Assembly (NCBI GenBank): GCA_020086605.1
Contig: JACBWW010000067.1
Coordinates: 628,425-692,424 of the forward strand
DNA: 64,000 bases
Direction of reading: 5' to 3'
DNA from: Lanius collurio
Lineage: Eukaryota > Chordata > Aves > Passeriformes > Laniidae
A program made the translations under genes and the position numbers. Under the pieces are notes generated by a model. The model searched no databases. It was not told where the DNA came from and saw only the letters and a list, made by a program, of their open reading frames with translations. Of the stretch, positions 23,501 to 35,663 are shown one piece after another; the first letter of the stretch is position 1, and every line of letters begins with the position of its first letter.

Positions 23501-26500
23501 GGTGCTTCTAGAAGATGCTGATTTTCAGCTATTCCAGTAATTTTACAGTGTGGCAAATGGGATTTGGAGAAAAATGGGCAAAAAATGTAATCAAATTATT
23601 TACCAAAGGTGGCACAGGAGAAAAAAAAAAAAAAAGTAAGATGTTTTGGCCAGAACCCTTAAATTCTTGTATTTTTGTGTAGTTTGATAGTTGCAGAAGT
23701 GTCTAAAGACTCAAATAAACTGGGTGGTTGTACCTGTTACCACCCCAAAGAACATGCTCTGAGAGGCTGCTTGAAGGAGACGGGGGAGGAGAGGCAAGCT
23801 GGTGTGAGACCCGAGGAGAACAGAGCATGAAGCAGTTTGGAAATGTCCCACATCACCCTCAATTGATAAACTAGTGGCTTTCCATAAAAATAGCTTATTC
23901 TCCTTATTCTTTTTCAACAGCAAACAGAATCAAGGTGTTAAAATACTCCTAATAGGAATGATGAGGAGAAACTTGGAGAATAAATTTGCTTTGACTTAAA
24001 TACAGTGTAAGAAAGAAAATATCTGTTCCTAGAAAGCAACACTTGCTCATGTTTTCAGAGATGATAGGGGACATTACCTGTAGCCAACCAAATGATGTGA
24101 GTGGCCTTTTGGGATTGAGGAGACCCAAACCAAGTGCATTTCCAGGTCCTGTTTCAAGAACTGTTTGATGCTATTTGTTTTGGTAATTTGGAAAAAAAGA
24201 ACATATGTTTCTTCTTTTTAAGGAAGTTTTTAGGCATCTTTCACTTTTTTTTATTATTCCACCTAAGACTGTTATAAACTGGCCTGTGGAATAATAAGAC
24301 ATCTGCATAAGTTTTGCAGCTCTAACAGTGCAGCCTGGTCTATTGATTAAGGGCTTTTAAAGAGGCATTTGTTGTGTCAATTCTCCCAAGTTGCAAAGGA
24401 TATAAAAATGGGTTTCTAATTTCCTGGATTGGTTTTCTAACCTCTGGGTTTCGTAAAATGGGGAGTATCACATGTTCTGCCTTTTGTTGGCTCTGGTTCT
24501 GAGTAGCAGAATTTGCTCTGAATTTTCCTCCAAAGGTTTGGGCGCTGGTGGCTTGCACAAGGATCCCAAACAGCAGTGGGCACGAAGGTCCTTACATTGG
24601 ATGAGATGGGAGTCAGAGCATTTAGTCATAACTTATAAAAGAGTAAGAAATTGGTTTTTTCCATTGCCAAGATTACAGGAGGGGGGAGAAGGGCATCATT
24701 CCTACTTTTTTTGTAGAGTGAAGGCTTACCCTATCCTTGCTTTCAGTATATCATCGAAGCACATTGACCTTCCTGACTTGCTGTAATAAATAATGTTTAA
24801 TGCACAAAGACCTATGGCTTATGGTGGTTAGGAAGGGGAGAGGGAGATGATTTTTCCAGATGACAATGATCGTTGTATTAGCTGGGAGCATTATTCTAGT
24901 TGTAAAATCCCATTACACTGGGGTCATGCAAAAGGGGAGGGGAACAGTCTCTGTTATATAAAACTTACAGTCCAGAGGCAAGACAGGCACAGAAATGTCA
25001 GGAAATAGCTGAATAGTGTTGGCCAGTGTGCCGATGTCCAGCTGTTCACACATTTCAGAAAGGCAGTGTAGTAAAGGGAAATTTGGAAGATGTTTTGCAG
25101 ATGTTGACAGTGAGTTCTTTCCAAGTACAGGGAGGTGCTCTTAGAGGATGTTTGAAGATGATTACTTCAAGGCAATGGGCACTGGAGGTCCCAGATCTTT
25201 CTTGCAGCATCAGTTAGGTCTTACTCAGAGAACATAAGTGCCCTTTCCCTCCTTGGTTATTCTTTGGTGCAAGTAGGAGTGTTTTGTAAACACCAAGGAG
25301 TTCATTTTCATGTTCCCTCTGAAGCAAAGTGCTAGTGAGCAGGCACATAGAGTTTTTCTGAGTGCTCATTAACTGTATGCAGTTTGAGATGCTTAAGGCT
25401 TCAAATTTTTTTTTCAGACTGCTTAACTTTATGTAGATTTATATGGCACTTGTGTCTCAAAACTGTTATTGACTTGATATACAGATTGCAAATTTTCTGA
25501 AGTGAAACCCAAGCTTGGATATGCAGAGAATGAAGAAGATGCTACTTGTATCCTGTGGAAACTACAGTGTATTACGTTAGGAACTTTGTGATAAATTAAT
25601 TTAAAACATTTTACTTGAATCATCCCAGAATCTGGTAAAGAACCCTTGATTTGGGTATTTTTGTAGGAACACGCTTGGTCATCGGTGTCATTTCTTAGAA
25701 AATAGTTTTAGTTGTTCAGCTAATACTGGTACATCTGAGAGGTAGAACTTGGGTTTTTTTGGAGGGGCATTTAATAATTAGCAGATTACTGTTGCTTCTT
25801 CCACCATTCCAAGTCTTGCTTATGGCTCACTTTGCAAGTTTTGCCATTGCAGTGGGAGTCTGCAAGGCAAGTCCCCCTTTGCTGATTCAGAATAGTCATT
25901 TGCAGTATTGAATGGAGAAGTAGTTGAGCAGGCAAAAATAGATATTCTGACCATGTGGTTAAAGACATAATGTATATGTCCAAGGGAAGATAAATTAAAG
26001 TTACATAGCCAAGTGTAATTTTAGTATTTCACACATTCTGTAATTTTAGCAATGCTTTTTGAAGTTGTAATATTTTTCAACTATTTGTACATTTTGGCAA
26101 TTTGGCAAGAATTAAATCTTTGGATCCTCTTTGCTGAATCACTTGCTTGGCTACTGTGCAACAGCTTTCCTTTCCTCCAAATCACATGGTCAGGCAGCCT
26201 GTGCAGTGAATCTTAAGGCTTGCACATATGAAAAGCATGGAAATAGTAGGTCACAGGGAAAAAATATTCAGTGTACTGATATGTTATAGTATTTATTAAT
26301 TGGTAGACAAACCTTTCGGAGGGGCACCAGCATTTTTGATAAAGAGGTCATGTAATTTAGGGGAAAAAGAAAGATGGGGAATGTTGCATTACAACAAAAA
26401 GGAAAACTCTCACTGCTGTTGATTTGTTCATTCATGATATTGTGCCTTTACAGGAAAAAATTATGAAGATTGTAAGGGGAAGGATTTATCTCTAAGTATC

Positions 26501-27702
26501 CCTTCTGTTAAATGATTAAACAGCAATATGTTTTCCATTACTTTATCTCCCATCTCTTTTAAGCTTAACTGAGGACCCTTAAAAAAGATCTTCTGCTTTA
26601 AAAATAAAATAGATTACTTAAGCAGTGATTTTATTCCATAGATCTGTTGCTGGGATTTTGTATTTTAAGCAACTGTAAAACTTCATAAATATGAGTTATT
26701 AAATAATTATTTGATCAAATTGATTTTTACCATGTTGCCAAGGGAACACTGTATATGTCCATTGCCTTTTGGCCCCAGGGGAGGCACAGCAGGGCCCACA
26801 GTAAAGAACTGAGTGTAGCCAGTGAAGTCCATTTGGCTGCAGGCTGAGGCTGCTTGGAAGAGCCTCCTGCACATCACAGGAGAGCAAATTGCCTCCTCTC
26901 CACCTGTCTCCAGAGGTTTTTGCTTTGGTGTCCATGTCTTCCTTGCTTAGTGCCCTCTCTTAGCAACCAGCCCTGGAAGACCTTTGGTTTTCTCACAAGA
27001 GGTTTTTGATTACCAGAGGTTTGAAACAAGTTTGTCACAGGGTTTAGCCATGCTGCTTTCCAGCTGCCTTGCATGTACTCTGTGTAGAGTGACAGGTATG
27101 TGCTGTGACTCTGAAGTGCTTGGTGAAAAATTAAAATGGGATAGGTGTGTGCAGCACAGGTTGATGAATGAAACATGGCAAGTTCAGAATGAAGATGTAA
27201 AATACCATTTTAATGTATTAGATTAACTGGTTTCCTGTATTTAGTGTTTTCTTTCTGAAATAAGTTTAACATGCCTAAACACTGCCTTCAAGATGTTTGT
27301 GTTCATAATGTCAAACCTACATTGCTATATGTTGTGCCTTTTGAGTTAAAAAAAGCCCAAAACGCAATTGAGCCAATTAACACATTTTACTATATAATCG
27401 ATATTTAAGTGTACAGAGAACTATTAACAGGCTATTAATTTTAAAATGTCAGATTCCATTTGATAAGTATGAAAGGTTTGCTGATTTTTTGCTAAAATTA
27501 AATGAGAGGGTAAAAAGGCTTTTCTTGCAATCCACATGGCTCTTCCTCATACCATGGTATGGCCAACTGAAAGCACACTTGTGTCTGCCTCTACATCTGT
27601 ACTGTGTGAGCTGTTGTACCGTTCCTGTCGTGTAATCATTCCATTTAATCCATGCTCTGCATGCACAGTGACACAAAGTGGTGCCTCTCCTTCTCTCCTC
27701 AG

Positions 27703-27819
27703 CCAATACCAAAGCCCGCAGTCATGAATTTGCTGAGAAGAACGGACTTAAAAAATACGAGTACGTCTTACACCCGCGAACGACCGGATTCACCTTTGTG
27801 GTTGAGCGTCTAAGGGAAG
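27703..27819 (+). CDS. LCLAT1: LCLAT1 coding exon D: HPRTTGF block
   Basis: The exon runs from acceptor ctcctcag to a gtaatc donor at 27820: 117 bases, phase 1 at both ends. The split codon joins G from exon C with CC to give Ala171. It then encodes residues 172-209 plus one base. NTKARSHEFAEKNGL is followed by KKYEYVLHPRTTGFTFVVE, a block strongly conserved in the LCLAT1/AGPAT5-type acyltransferases and located where other AGPATs carry motif IV. In human LCLAT1 the sequence continues from here into the rest of the cytosolic domain and C-terminal membrane segments. Those exons were not found in this window. Confidence 0.96.
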
Positions 27820-29607
27820 GTAATCTTGCTCTGTCCTTTTTTTTTCCTTTAAGGTAACAAATCTTACCCAAGCTGATGTTCAGAAAACTGCTTGAAGTAA
27901 TTTCAGAAAAACTGATCACGAAGCAAGGCCTTATTTGCAACCCTCCTTAAAATGATTGTAACATGGAGAGATTTGAGAGAGTTGATAAGAGGCACTAATA
28001 TCATCAGAAGGTATGCAGTGAATGAAAGCAACTTTTGTTTTATTTTAAATATTTTAGCTTGTTTAGTGATCTTACCTCAGAAAGCTAGTAGAAAAAATCC
28101 CGAGAAAGTTCAGCCTGTACCATCTTTAACCCCAAGTGGATGGTTGACACTGAGCACACAGGCATGTATGTCACTGCCCTTTCTGAAAAGGCTTCTGGGT
28201 TTAAATCTGATAGCTGAGTAAACAAGTTGTTATGTTCAATGGACAAGAGGAATGAGCAGCAGTGTGGAAATGCAGCAAGTTGGCTGCCCAGTGCTGCCAG
28301 ATGTTTTGGGTGATGGTGACTTGGCGAAGTTGTCTGAAATACGAGATGGTGGGTAAGAGAATGAGTGATACTTGTTTTTCACCCTGAAGTGATTTTCCAT
28401 CCCAATATTAATCTGAGGGTCAGGGTTGAGTCCCTTTTATCAGGAGAACAGAGAACGAAGATGTGACTGTTAGATTGAGATGTCTGGGAGTTGTTCTGGG
28501 AATGGGCGTTTTGATGAGGTTCGAGGCCATCGGGATGTAACCTTTAAATTGTACAGATGTGGCAGGGATTCAAGTACAGATGAGTGAATATTTGCAGGAT
28601 ATATGGTTGAAGAAAATAAACATGTACAGTAGATATGAAGTGACTTTTTTATAGGTAGTCTCTTTGGGGAAAAGCGATTCTAGATGTTTAACACATGCTG
28701 GTTATTTTGACTGCCAAAGGAAGAAGTTTCAGATTATTAAAAAGAATAGGGGTCTGCTGGTAGGTTTTTTTGCTAGCTGGAATCCATGCTTGGATTTTAG
28801 ATTTGGCTTGCATTTTACCTGCTTCCTACTAAAGCAGTCATCCTAAAATCACTGCAAGCAGTTTGGCATTTTGTCCAGGTGGACAACCCCAGTTGTACCA
28901 TATATCTATCTGACCCTATTTGTATTTCACTTTCAGTGCTGGACACCTTAGATTTTCACTTCTCTTGAATGTTTATTACTCAATTTGCTGTAGTAAAAAA
29001 ATTTGCCACATACACAATTTCAAAAGCTTGCTTTACCTAAAACTTCACAACACTCAGTTAACCTACTGCCTAACCATATTTCAAACCTGGAACAAATTTT
29101 CAGTTAAAGAAATGTTTTCCACTCAACATATTAATAACTTTAAAAAAATTTCTATATTTGCTACAGGAACAAGCTTTGTGGTTTACAGTAATTCTTCCAT
29201 TGCTCTATGAGCAATCTTTTCAAATTAGGCTATTGGGTTATAAAAAGGAAAATATTTGAGGCTGATTAACTGATTTTATGCAGTAGAAAGCTGAGGAAAA
29301 AACAATAACAGTCCAGTCTTTGAAGTGGTTTTATGTCTCCCTTTTATTTAAGGCAGACAAATATTGTGTGAAATATTAATGTCCCTTTAGTGTTGAATTT
29401 ACTAGATATTGGGTACTTGGATAGGCATCGTAAGTGATATCTATTATAACTGTATGCTATTATGTATTAAATTATATGTGAGAAGGTAGTTCAAGTAGCA
29501 TTTTAAACTACTTGGTTATTATGTATTAATTTAAGAATTGGTTTTCAGCTGCTTCCAAGTGTGCGAAATGAGGACCATTTGTGTTGAAAAGTTTTGGGGT
29601 TTTTTAA

Positions 29608-29608
29608 T

Positions 29609-29651
<43 letters not shown>

Positions 29652-29677
29652 ATATGTATGTATATATATATATACAC
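29608..29677. repeat. compound (AC)n/(AT)n microsatellite
   Basis: About 14 uninterrupted AC units (29613-29640) are followed by AT runs broken by an aatatgtatg interruption. It is a classic compound dinucleotide repeat, likely length-polymorphic. Alternating purine-pyrimidine AC tracts can adopt Z-DNA, and AT tracts can extrude cruciforms. No regulatory role is evident. Confidence 0.95.
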
Positions 29678-32600
29678 AACCTAGCTGTAGGTGCTGGACT
29701 TTAAAATACTTCAGTATATTATGTACATATGCATATCTCTATCTTTTTATGTGTACAATATAGATGTCAAGGTTGATATTGAGATGGAGATGGCCCGGTT
29801 GGTACCTGGTGTTATTGTGCAGCTCTGGTTTGAGTTACTACTTAAACTGATAGAATGCCTTTTTTACAATCCTAATTTGTGATACTGGCAGTAATAAAAA
29901 AAACAGGACTGTCAAGGGCTATGGTGTTAACCTGAGGCCCTATTTCTGAAGTGTCTTAATGGTACAATCATAGTAATAATCATAAAAATAGAATTATTTT
30001 CTTTTTTTACTCCTCATAACTGCAGGCACACAGCAGTGTGTGTGACTTTAACATGCAGGAGGGAGTGATGGAGATTTTAACATGATGTTTACATCTTTGA
30101 AAGTATTTTTGTGCATAGATGGCAACCTTATTGCCCCACAGCTCTCCTGTGAATACATTTTGGCTTGTGGCTGTTTTTCATTCCTGAGGCTCAAGTGTCT
30201 TTTCTTCAGGCCTGAGTACATTATTTAGCTCCAAAAATAGGTTGATGAAAAGAGGGGAAAAATGTCATCAGAAATTTAACTGCTTTTTAAATGTTGAAGA
30301 AACTAATTTAATTTGGCAAGAACCCAAATGAATATGCATCACAAGCTGTAGCATGAAAGAGTTACCCATTATTATATAAAAATAACTATTAGTGACCCTT
30401 CCGAATAGGAAATGAAGAATCAGGCGAAAATAACCTTCAATAAAATTTTGCCTGTATCTCTGTGAAGGAGTTTATTCCTAGAGAAGCACTGTCTGCACCC
30501 TGCCAGCATAAACTGAGCAGTTATCTGTTCTTTGCTTTCCATAGGTGGCAAAAAGCACTCAGATTCCTCTGGCTGGCTTCTCTCTCTTACGTGGTCGTTA
30601 TTTCAACTATTTGGTCTCTTTGGCCCACAAATGCTTCTGTGATGGTTTCTAAGTCACTGCTGAGATTATGGGAGCTAAGAAAAAAAGATCTATATAATGT
30701 CCACCAAAAAGCAATAAAAGTTGTTTAGGTAATACATCTCCTTGGCTTTTGAGTCACACCCTTTCTTTCCCCATTCTGGTTCTTCATGAATGGTAGCTCT
30801 GCCCTCCTGAGCTGGCTCCTCTAAACAGAAACCCATGTAAAAGCTGACTGGTTTTTCCTTTCATTATGTTTAGGTGCCAAAACAGTGAAAATATTATTTT
30901 ATTTGTAAATGATCACGTTGTTTTCTCATTCATAGAAACCATAGAATCACCCAGGAGTAAACACAGACTATGAACATGCTTTAGATGTATAATTGATAAT
31001 GAACTCAGGAGAATAAGGACTGCAACTGTTCTTAGTTTTCAAGCAGGAGATACCTGATTGGATGACTATTGATAGAAAGCTAAGAGAAATAAAATAGGTG
31101 ATTTGCTTCTTTCTAATTCTGTTCACTTGATCAAGTAAATCATTTGTCTTGTCTGAGCTGTAAGGAATCCTGATTTCAATCAGCACCTGGTAAAAAAGTA
31201 CTAGAGATTTTCACTGTATTTCTTTGGGGAACAAAGGTGAGCATTTGTTGAAAGATGAAGTAAGAACGTGTGAATGAGCAACAGAAAGTGAACTCCAGGC
31301 ACCAAAATGAGCATTACTTTTTTAATTCATCCCTCTCTTTAACCATCTCCTAAAATAATTTTTAATCCTATTTTTTTTTTAAGCCTGAAACTTTGAGTAG
31401 ATGTTATATATGGAGTAATTTTTGGCAGAACTTGGGTTAGGATAACTCATCTCCTTTTACAAAATGTGGGACTTTGAAAAGGGCTGAAATGTGCAGGAAT
31501 ACGACTTTTATAAAAGCATGTCTTTAACAATGTTAATTGAAAACATTTGGAGTTTACATAATGCTCGTGAAGATCCAGTTTGTTAGATCCTTCTACAAAA
31601 GGTCTAGAGGTTACTCAGAAAAGACATATAGGTTTTCAGACCTGTTTGTATTTTATAAGGTTTTTTCTGAAGTTCCAAATGACATTGAAAGTTCAGCTGA
31701 CTTGAATGCTCAAAGAGATGGAAAATAATACTGGTTTGATTTGATTCAATATTGTCTGGATTCATTGAATTACATATATTATCTTGGCATAATATCTGTA
31801 ATTGTAGCCAAATAGTCTGTCAAGAGAAAATAGCTGTTTACGAATGTTTTCTTAAAATTGCTTCATGGCTTTTAAGCATTTTCTCTGGACTAAATAAACA
31901 GTGTTAAGACAGAGCTAAAGCTTTAAAGCATCATTAGAAGATTATTCATGCTTTTGTAGACAATAATTTCTGCCAACATTAAATTTAAATTGACCTTTTT
32001 GACACTTCGTCTACAGCCATCAGTCTTTAATAGCTGGATACATTGGACTGGATGTTCCCATTATGTGGTTTATATTTTACTGGTTGTACAGTATAATGAC
32101 TAGTCAGAATGAGTTGTTGTATTACAGTATTTCGGCTTTGAATTTATTTCTGGTTCATAATTAGCCAACTGAAAAAAATATTGCAGATAACATCTGCCAA
32201 CTGCAGAATCCCAAAATAAACAAAGATACAAATTTAACATGCTTGCCTTCATTGCACATCCTTACTGTTGGAAAGAAACTGTGATTCTCATCCTTTTGAT
32301 TGGTTCAGAATTGATAGTTTTGCCCTAAAATTAATGCTTACACACACAGAGTCAGAAACTAGTCTGTATCTTCTAATGTTCATACCTGGTTTTACAGTTG
32401 TTTCAGTAATTACATGCAGGTATTCCAACCTGTTTCATTGCTAAGGCAGGAAAGTTTTATTTAGGTGTTCAGTCCAGGTTATCTCTATATCAAACTATGT
32501 AAATGTTTTAATCCTGGGATGCTTAGTGACTATTACATAGATTCTGTATGCTTTTCTGAGAGTTAGAGTATCCAGATATGCATATTTATATTTATGTACT

Positions 32601-35600
32601 GAACTCTGAACGGCATTTTTTTGGGTTCTGGTGCAATTTGCTTACACGGCACTTAGGAGCTTATAATGTAGGGAGACAGTTTGTGATTTTCAAATCAATA
32701 CAGAAGACAGTCAATAGGAGAGGATGATTAACAGTTCCTGAAAGCTGACACAAGGTTTGGCTCCCCTTTGCTGCAGTATGAAGTACCCAGCGTTAGGCAG
32801 CAGGTCTTTGTGAGCAGTGCCTGGACGTCCTCGCTGTGGACCGGGAATATTTATTAATGAAACCCTTCAGCTTGAAGTAGCCAGAGTACATGAGCTCCCC
32901 GAGCTTTTTTCCTACTCTGACTTTGAAAGAGAGGCAGGAGGTTGGTTGTATGCATTGATGAAATGTCAGTGAGAAATTCTACTGTGATACTGCCAAGGGC
33001 TTGTGTTCTGGTATAGATGACACTTACGTCCAAAGCACCTACAGCTTACAAGACAGATGCCCTTCGTTCTTTCAGGCATAAATCAAAGTAATACCAATTT
33101 GTGTGTTACATTTGCTAACGAGAAAATTGATGCAAGTGTGAAAATCAGGTCTATTCATTGGCTGAAATGTTCAGGCTGTGGTAGGTGGGGTGTATGAATT
33201 AATAGATGTGCATATTAAATAAACTGCTTTTTATTTTGATTACATAGTTTCTTTCCTCTTCACATAAATACTGGATGAGGCATGTGGGTCTCGATTACAG
33301 AAGTGTTTGCTGAATTACCTGCAGAGTTTTTATGTGCTCAGACAGAGCCATGTAGCGGTTTCCAGGTTTGTGCATAATTGTCTTATGTTAACAAATGTAC
33401 AGGATGTAGAAAGGCCCCACATCAAATGACAGAGAAGGTTAGATTTGTTGTTTCAACGAAATGTAGCCTCCCTCTTTGTGACTGAACAGATTTCTGACTC
33501 CTAGAATTATATGTTGGGCCACTGCCAAGATTTCTGTGGGTTTTGGCGAGGCCGGAGCTTGCACACTGACCAGCATTGCCATCTCTCAGAGGCAGCTCCT
33601 GCCTGTTTGTGCTGGTTGCTCAGTTGTGTAAACTAAAACCAGTCTGTTTTCGAAATAGGAAAATGTAAGTGTCCACATCAGCCTTAGCTTTGGGTCTTCA
33701 ATCAACTAATTTCACCCGTATGTCCATCAGATTTGCAGAGATTAAACAGCAACTCTAAACCATCATTCCTTAATGCAAGGAAATTATTTCTTCATGATTT
33801 TTTTTTTCCTCAGTGCATGTGTTCCTCCCAGAGTCATGTTACTAAGTAGACTGATACTCTGAAATTACTGAGCCATTGTGAAAGAGCTCTGAGCAAGTTT
33901 TTGGCTGAAAATGCAGTATTAGAGCTTCACTGACTGCTGTAATTGATCTTCTGCTTTTATGAGAATTGGATCCTGTGCATTAAATAGCAGAGCCTTTGAT
34001 ATAGAAATATCAGTATGTAAATTGAAGCTTGCATGCTTTTTATGCCTTTTGTGTGTCAGTAAAAAATTCACAACATTAGTTATATTAAAAAAAAAAAAGG
34101 CAGGGACCTTGTTCAAAAGCATGCTTTTATTGCTGGGCATGTCTGTGAAATTCAGCAATGCAGAAAATCGGGTGCAGGCTGTTGTGCTTTATTGCAAATG
34201 CTGACAGTTGTCTCTGTACTCTGGAACATGGGAAAGGGCAGCTCGACTTTTTCCAGAATCATGTTAACCGCTGATGATTACCATGTCTTGCAAACATCTG
34301 CGTGTGTTGGCTGTGATGTACTTCTCAGAATGAGCACCAGCTTTCTGTTAGATATTTTCTGGCCTTTGGTACACGATGAAGTTTCTGTTTCTCTTCTTTC
34401 ATGTCTTACTGGAGCAGCATTCTGCACTGCTCGCCCCACCTCTGTGGAAATCAGTCCATTGTTTCAGTCCTCCTGGGAAGGATTTGCTTTTTCCTAAACA
34501 CTCTTTTCTCTCAGCCCCCATCCTTTCCTCTTTCCACCTCCCACTGTTATTGAGAAGGGAGCACAGCCTTTCACTGGAGGGTTTATGCTGTAAGAATCAC
34601 TTCCCTTTAGTGTTTGCAGGGTGACATGTTGCTGTTTGTGTCACCACTCATTTGTGATATACATCGGAAATATTTCAGGTTTTATATTCTCGAGCCTATC
34701 GAGATCCACTTACTGCAGTAATTCCCTTGCAGTCTCTCACGTGTGAGTCATGGCTTGTGACAAGCAGATACACCATGCAGTGGATCATTTTCCATTTACC
34801 TCCTCACAGGTTATTAATAGTTGCAGTGGTAACCATACTAAAAAGTTACTATTTGCCAGCAGTTACCCCACAGTGGTATTAGAGGTTTCCACTGTTTTCC
34901 CTTGACTCAGAATACACAGTATCTGTGGTAACGATGTGGTAATGTTTGGCAAGTGAGGACTTTTTTAATTGCTTCAACTGGAGGCCTGGAACGATGTTAG
35001 CTCATCAGATTGCATATGTAAAAACGAAGCTTGGCCACAGATGAGTTCAGGAAAAACGATTTTTCAGGAAAAACTAGAATTATTTTCCTCAGAATTATGA
35101 AAATGTTCCTGCCCTTCGACTTTAATCTAATGTTTATCTCCTCTTGGAAGTTTTTTTTAAGAAAGGTTTTTCTGGTAGTTGATGTGCGTTGACTGGGTGG
35201 TGGACCACGAGTGTGAGTAACAAGGTGTATCTGCTGGTCCAGACTGGGTCAGCATCTCTCTGGGTGTGTGTTTTAAAAGGTCGTTCATCTGATTTGAGTA
35301 TTTTGAGTACTGAGCTTTATGGTTGTTTTTAAAGACTTAAAACAGGCAATAGGTGAGCCTCAGGTAAAGTACAAGTTCATTAATTACTGCTCATTCTTGT
35401 CAGCCAGTGATCCAAGAATTTGCAGGTGATGTTGGTTGTATTGGTAGCATATTTAATTATTGCTGAAGTTGAAATTAATTCCTCTAAACAGAGGAATAGT
35501 ATTGGCATCTATTTGTTTCACATGCTATTACCAGATGCTTTACACAGCTTACCCATTTCTCAGCTGTTTATTAGTAAGGCAGATAATTGCCTCAAGCAAT

Positions 35601-35644
35601 CTTGAGTAGAGAGGAACCTCAACATACTTTTTCCATACTCTTTC

Positions 35645-35663
35645 TTTTTTTTTTTTTTTTTTT
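35645..35663. repeat. poly-T tract
   Basis: A homopolymer T run of about 19 bases lies in the large intron. There is no recognisable retroposon next to it. Confidence 0.8.

Larger units (their letters stand above)
19245..27702 (+). other. LCLAT1: LCLAT1 intron between exons C and D
   Basis: This is an 8.5 kb phase-1 intron with a gtaggc donor and a pyrimidine-rich acceptor ctctccttctctcctcag. It contains one sense-strand CR1 fragment (about 20301-20530) with a poly-T run just after it, a poly-A run near 23621-23635, and a small CpG-bearing patch near 22545-22600. Open frames in this intron, up to 136 codons on the minus strand at 22240-22650, show no recognised domains and are treated as chance. 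Confidence 0.9.

Noticed and set aside
27952..28221. 89-codon + strand open frame soon after exon D, considered as an alternative LCLAT1 terminal exon
   Set aside because: It bears no resemblance to the LCLAT1 continuation. The donor at 27820 is good, and read-through from exon D soon meets stops in frame.
30944..30960. Short catagaatcaccca string resembling a CR1 terminus
   Set aside because: Only about 15 bases match and no further CR1 blocks follow, so it is not supported as an element.
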